From positions 25,779,775 through 25,843,774 of the forward strand of contig CM060320.1 in assembly GCA_030674155.1 (NCBI GenBank): DNA of 64,000 nt, given 5' to 3'. Both the position numbers and the translations under genes were made by a program. Every line of letters starts with the position of its first letter. Within the stretch, counting starts at the first letter, position 1. A model generated the notes under the pieces. It searched no databases. It was given only the letters and a program-made list of their open reading frames with translations, and was not told the origin of the DNA. This document shows, piece by piece, positions 60,300 to 64,000 of this stretch. This DNA comes from Stramonita haemastoma. Its lineage: Eukaryota; Mollusca; Gastropoda; Neogastropoda; Muricidae.

Positions 60300-62044
60300 T
60301 AGATGCATCTTCAGAATCTAAAGAAAGCCAAACCAAATACCCCTTTCTCTCCCTCTCTGACAGTGTCTTTAAGACACCCGACAGATGATCAATAAATAGT
60401 ACACATTTCACCACGCCTTGACCTACCTGTCTGTCTGTCCCTCTAGCTCTCTCTTTATCTTTAGGTTCATTTAAAACTATTTGCCATTGTTGAAGATGAT
60501 CCCTATTCAGAGCGAGGGCCAGATGAAAAAAGGTATATGAAAAATTATTTCTTACCCTTGGAAATAAAGATTACTGACCAATCGATCAATCAATCAATAA
60601 ATCGACCAATCAATCAATCTGTGTGTGTGGGTGTGCGTACGTGCGTGCGTGTCTGTCTGTCTCTGTGTGTCTAAGTATCTGTGTACACAGTAACACTCTG
60701 TCTTTCAAAGACGAACACTTGACGACCAACTTCTTTTTGTGTCCAAGAATACCCTGAATCCCCACCCACTAACCCACCCACTTCTGCCCCAGCTATTTTC
60801 CCCCAGACGCTAAGTGTAGTAATCTATAGACAGAGGGTGAGGGACAGCAGCAGAACAGTACTAGTACAGTACAGTACAGGACAGTGCTGTCGTTATGGCC
60901 CCAATCGCCTCCCTCTCTATCCCAGCCCTTCAGCACGGCACAAAGACCATCAGGACAGACAGATCTGCCCGGGAGACGTGTTTACTTTTACGGTCAGCTG
61001 CTCCCGGGGCTCTTTTCAATTTCTCCGCTCTTTGAGACCTCGAGTGCCTGTCTTGGCCCATCTGTCTCTCTCTCTCTCTCTACCTGACTGACTGCCTGCC
61101 TCTCTGCCTGCCTTCGTCTGGGGGTTGGTCTCCACAGGTCACCATTTGCGAGTCAATCATCTGCACGGACTACAGTCTTTATTTCAGAGTAGTTGGTTTG
61201 TCGATTTTTTTTTAAAAAGACCTGAATTGTAGAGACTTTTAAAGACCTGAATTGTTGTTGTGTGTTCCCCAGCTTAACACTATTAGGTCACCCAGAATGT
61301 GCACTCTGACTCACTACATCCCACGTGAGAATCACCGAGAGATTGAAATTGTACACTGAATGAGAAGTCTGTGTGTATGGTTGTTTTCAAGTATTTCACT
61401 ATATAGGCAGCCATACCCCGACTTCAGAGGAATTGTAGATATAAAACAGGTATGTTCAGAATATCTACCGTACATATGGTGATGGTTACTAACTCATACA
61501 TCTCCACTTGGACCGTAATGCAATCAAACGAACCATCCAAATATCTAGCATCTGATAAAACAAAGTTAGGTTTTCTGAACTCAGCCTACCCCTCCCCCTC
61601 ATGTTTGTCAATTTACAAAAAAGCTGTCACAGATCTCAGTTGGTGGTACTGTGCACCATATCTGATCGAGGTACTTGGGCAAATATTGTCTATTTCGGGA
61701 AGTTTTAGGTTAAAATTCAGTAAGTGGTTTAACGTCTTGACATGACATGAGGTTTGCACGACCACAGATAATCGGTTAGGAGCACTTTGTGCTTGTTCAC
61801 AGCAAGGTCTATCTTGTGTCTCGCAAAGTGTTTTGGAGGTGGGGTGGACTGAAATCCCTGTAAAAACTCTTATGCAGTTTTGATGTTATGCAAACCTTTC
61901 CATGCAATATCATATCAGCCTCTTAAGCATGTTAGTCCAGTCTGCCAGTTACGAACTGCAGTAAACAGTATTGCATCAATTCATAACTGTTCATCCTGGG
62001 AGAAGTTGTTTCCTAAAGGCAACTAATAGTGATATATACACACA

Positions 62045-62135
62045 TTTTGTCGCTCCTCAGACAGGGCTTCCAGGCTCACCAATTATGGTGAGATTTCCCA
62101 CCATTAAGATAGCCACATTCTGACTTAAGGGGTTA
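62045..62135 (+). repeat. Dispersed ~100-bp repeat, copy 6
   Basis: GGCTTCCAGGCTCACCAATT, ATGGTGAGATTTCCCACC and ATTAAGATAGCCACATTCTG show an internal deletion of the GCATATGCG segment. Confidence 0.6.
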
Positions 62136-63116
62136 ATAGTGATATAAGCTCCAAGCTTGTTCTTACTCCAATCACGCATTGTGTTGTAGACTTGTGAAGG
62201 TATCTTCTTCTTTTTTTTAAAGAATAAATGTGTTTAAACCATCAATAACTCCCTGGTTCCAAATGGTACCACTACTAGGCCTACAACTCAGTCTTTGCTG
62301 GTCTGTTTCTTTACTGCCGTCAACGTTTCATGCTATGACGCATAGTGATGAGACTCAACTCCCTACCGGTCATATTACGAATCAAAATGAAGACCTGTTT
62401 TACTGGCTGTCTTTTCATGAAAAGAATCTTTCCTACCTAGTCTCTCCTTGCTCCTGCAGATCGCTCAGCCTTTTCTGTTTGCTCAGAGTAAAACTGTGCG
62501 TCTGATTCCAATCGTTTGGCCCAATATCTCTTCAGTGGAACTCTCTGCCATTCTGCTTCAGAAACTATCTGACTAAATGAACAAACTCTGAGCTGAATCC
62601 GCAGGACTGTGTGTATGTGAGTCTGCCTACTTAAAACAACAGGGATTCAAGCATACTCTTTACATTTCGCGCCACATCTTCGAACAATATCGAAATCGGT
62701 ATAAAGTCATGATCTACTTCCATAACCTAACCTGCAATTGTGTATCATTGATCTTTATTGTCATAATTTCAAAAATGTTGATATGAAAAACGCAGTAATT
62801 GAATTTACATAGCAATATTGTGATTACTAAATTTCAACGCCTTAGAGGGTTCTATTACTTGATTTTAAAAGATGTAATTATTTACCAGATTTTGGCTAGT
62901 TTTACAACATTCTTAAAACCACACCTAACAGATTACAACGGGTATACTTTGATTCAGTTTGAAATGTAATTGTGTTCACATGTAGATGTTATAATATATG
63001 TATGTATATGCATATGCATACATTATGCACATAGGTCTACATACAAACATCACGGCAGGCTTGAACTTTCGTTTACAGTAACTTTTTTAATATATACACC
63101 AACGTTTAATGGCAAC

Positions 63117-63132
63117 GATCTATCTATCTATC

Positions 63133-63165
<33 letters not shown>

Positions 63166-63310
63166 ATCTATCTATCTATCTATCTATCCATATGTCATGC
63201 GCACGCATGAGCGTGTGTATGCATACGTGCTTGCTTGCTTGCTTGCGCAGGTGTGTGTGCGTGTGTGTGTGTGAGTGTGTGTGTGTGTGCGCGTGCGCGC
63301 GCGCACGTGT
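63117..63310. repeat. (TCTA)n then GCTT and TG/CG tracts
   Basis: TCTA units at 63117-63188, (GCTT)3-4 near 63229-63245 and TG/GC to 63308. Confidence 0.9.
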
Positions 63311-64000
63311 GTCTATAATTCGGTTTATTACTCTAAAAGTGCAAGATGAACAGATAAAAACAAAAAGAATTTCAGAACGGATCTGATTTGAACTCAATAA
63401 AACAGGAATAAAATCCTCTCTAAGTACCTTGCACCAGTCCCTGACCACAGACTGGATGGAATGGAAGTGACAACCAGCAGCAGTAACTCCGTACCCCAGA
63501 CACCACAGAACACACAAAAAGTTACAATAACTCTTTTAGGATCATCACAACTCTCACTGGCTAAATCCTGTTCGTACCGGCATCAACAATAAGACAACCA
63601 AGAAGAGAAAATAAAAACAAAGGAACAAACAAAATTCTAAGAAAGGCCCACGTCGCACACAAACACACACACACACAGACTGAAGTCCTGAATGACAAGA
63701 TCCAAACAATCGCTGAAAAGTACTTTCCCCAGGCTTAACTTGGCAATGAGTTCAACATGCCCACCTGTGTTGCTCAGAGGAAAAAGAGGAGAACAACACT
63801 GACAAAAGCAGCCAGCGTGTTCAAAGCGCCTGCCTGTTAGCAAACAAAGGGATCTGTGGCAAACAGCAAAGAGCATACCCAGGGACCGGACGACCTGTCG
63901 CTCCAAACAACTGAACGTGGAAGATACACCCCTCACCTCCTTCCCTCACCTCCTCCCCTCTCCACCCCCCCCCCCTCCCCCCGAAAAAAAACACCCAAAC

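Larger units (their letters stand above)
55603..64000. other. Right flank: presumed upstream intron of the minus-strand gene
   Basis: No convincing exon. It holds microsatellites, the inverted-repeat element and dispersed repeats. A somewhat GC-richer stretch at 58930-59200 shows no reading frame that I can defend. Confidence 0.5.

Noticed and set aside
63426..63520. Minus-strand reading HFHSIQSVVRDWCK with a possible donor as an upstream exon
   Set aside because: The donor GTACTT is poor, no acceptor with a pyrimidine tract is visible and nothing supports homology.

Overview
This is a repeat-rich animal (metazoan) nuclear window with spliced genes, not a microbial one. The evidence is phase-matched short exons with GT-AG borders, long introns, tRNA-headed SINEs, LINE remnants and very dense CA/TG, GA, AT and GACA/GATA microsatellites. 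The repeat style and the exon set fit a mollusc, probably a gastropod. That assignment is inference from general knowledge, not a database match.

Left part (1-30.06 kb, + strand): the 3' portion of the gene for TRIP11/GMAP-210, a cis-Golgi golgin. Sixteen exons can be placed with confidence (188 to 29583), plus one weak cassette exon. Most encode coiled coil. The exon at 26938-27052 encodes the GRAB (Arf1-binding) domain, and the last exon carries the family's C-terminal blocks. The 3.48-kb central exon, the exon after it and the terminal exon need nine single-base corrections to stay open, and every one is a missing base. The gene is therefore either decayed or, more likely, carried on an indel-prone assembly. 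A poly(A) signal lies at 30043-30048.

The introns hold a hAT-like 943-bp element, a LINE 3' end with a SINE nested in its tail (14-bp target-site duplication visible), a 78-bp minisatellite of about 17 units, and a triplicated 69-bp splice-acceptor cassette.

Middle (30-46.9 kb): apparently intergenic. From 31 to 36 kb it is a graveyard of SINEs with tRNA-like or 5S-like promoters. From 35 to 39 kb it is almost pure microsatellite. From 39 to 45.4 kb it is unusually repeat-poor and AT-rich, and may include the 3' UTR of the next gene. A CCAAT-box cluster sits at 39.5-39.65 kb.

Right part (46.9-64 kb, - strand): the last four exons of an unidentified gene convergent to TRIP11. It encodes an acidic, Ser/Gly-rich tail, a basic phosphosite-like segment and a terminal charged helix. 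Its introns are dominated by microsatellites, and its exons are closely flanked by UG repeats in transcript orientation. Beyond 55.6 kb no exon is recognisable. That part holds a 769-bp inverted-repeat element with 69-bp arms around a 5S-like SINE, further SINE copies and microsatellites.

Most notable items: a SINE family combining a tRNA-like head with a 5S-rRNA-like core (five copies), the inverted-repeat element, a roughly 100-bp dispersed repeat in six copies, the same-sign frameshifts in TRIP11, and UG or tandem repeats abutting several 3' splice sites.
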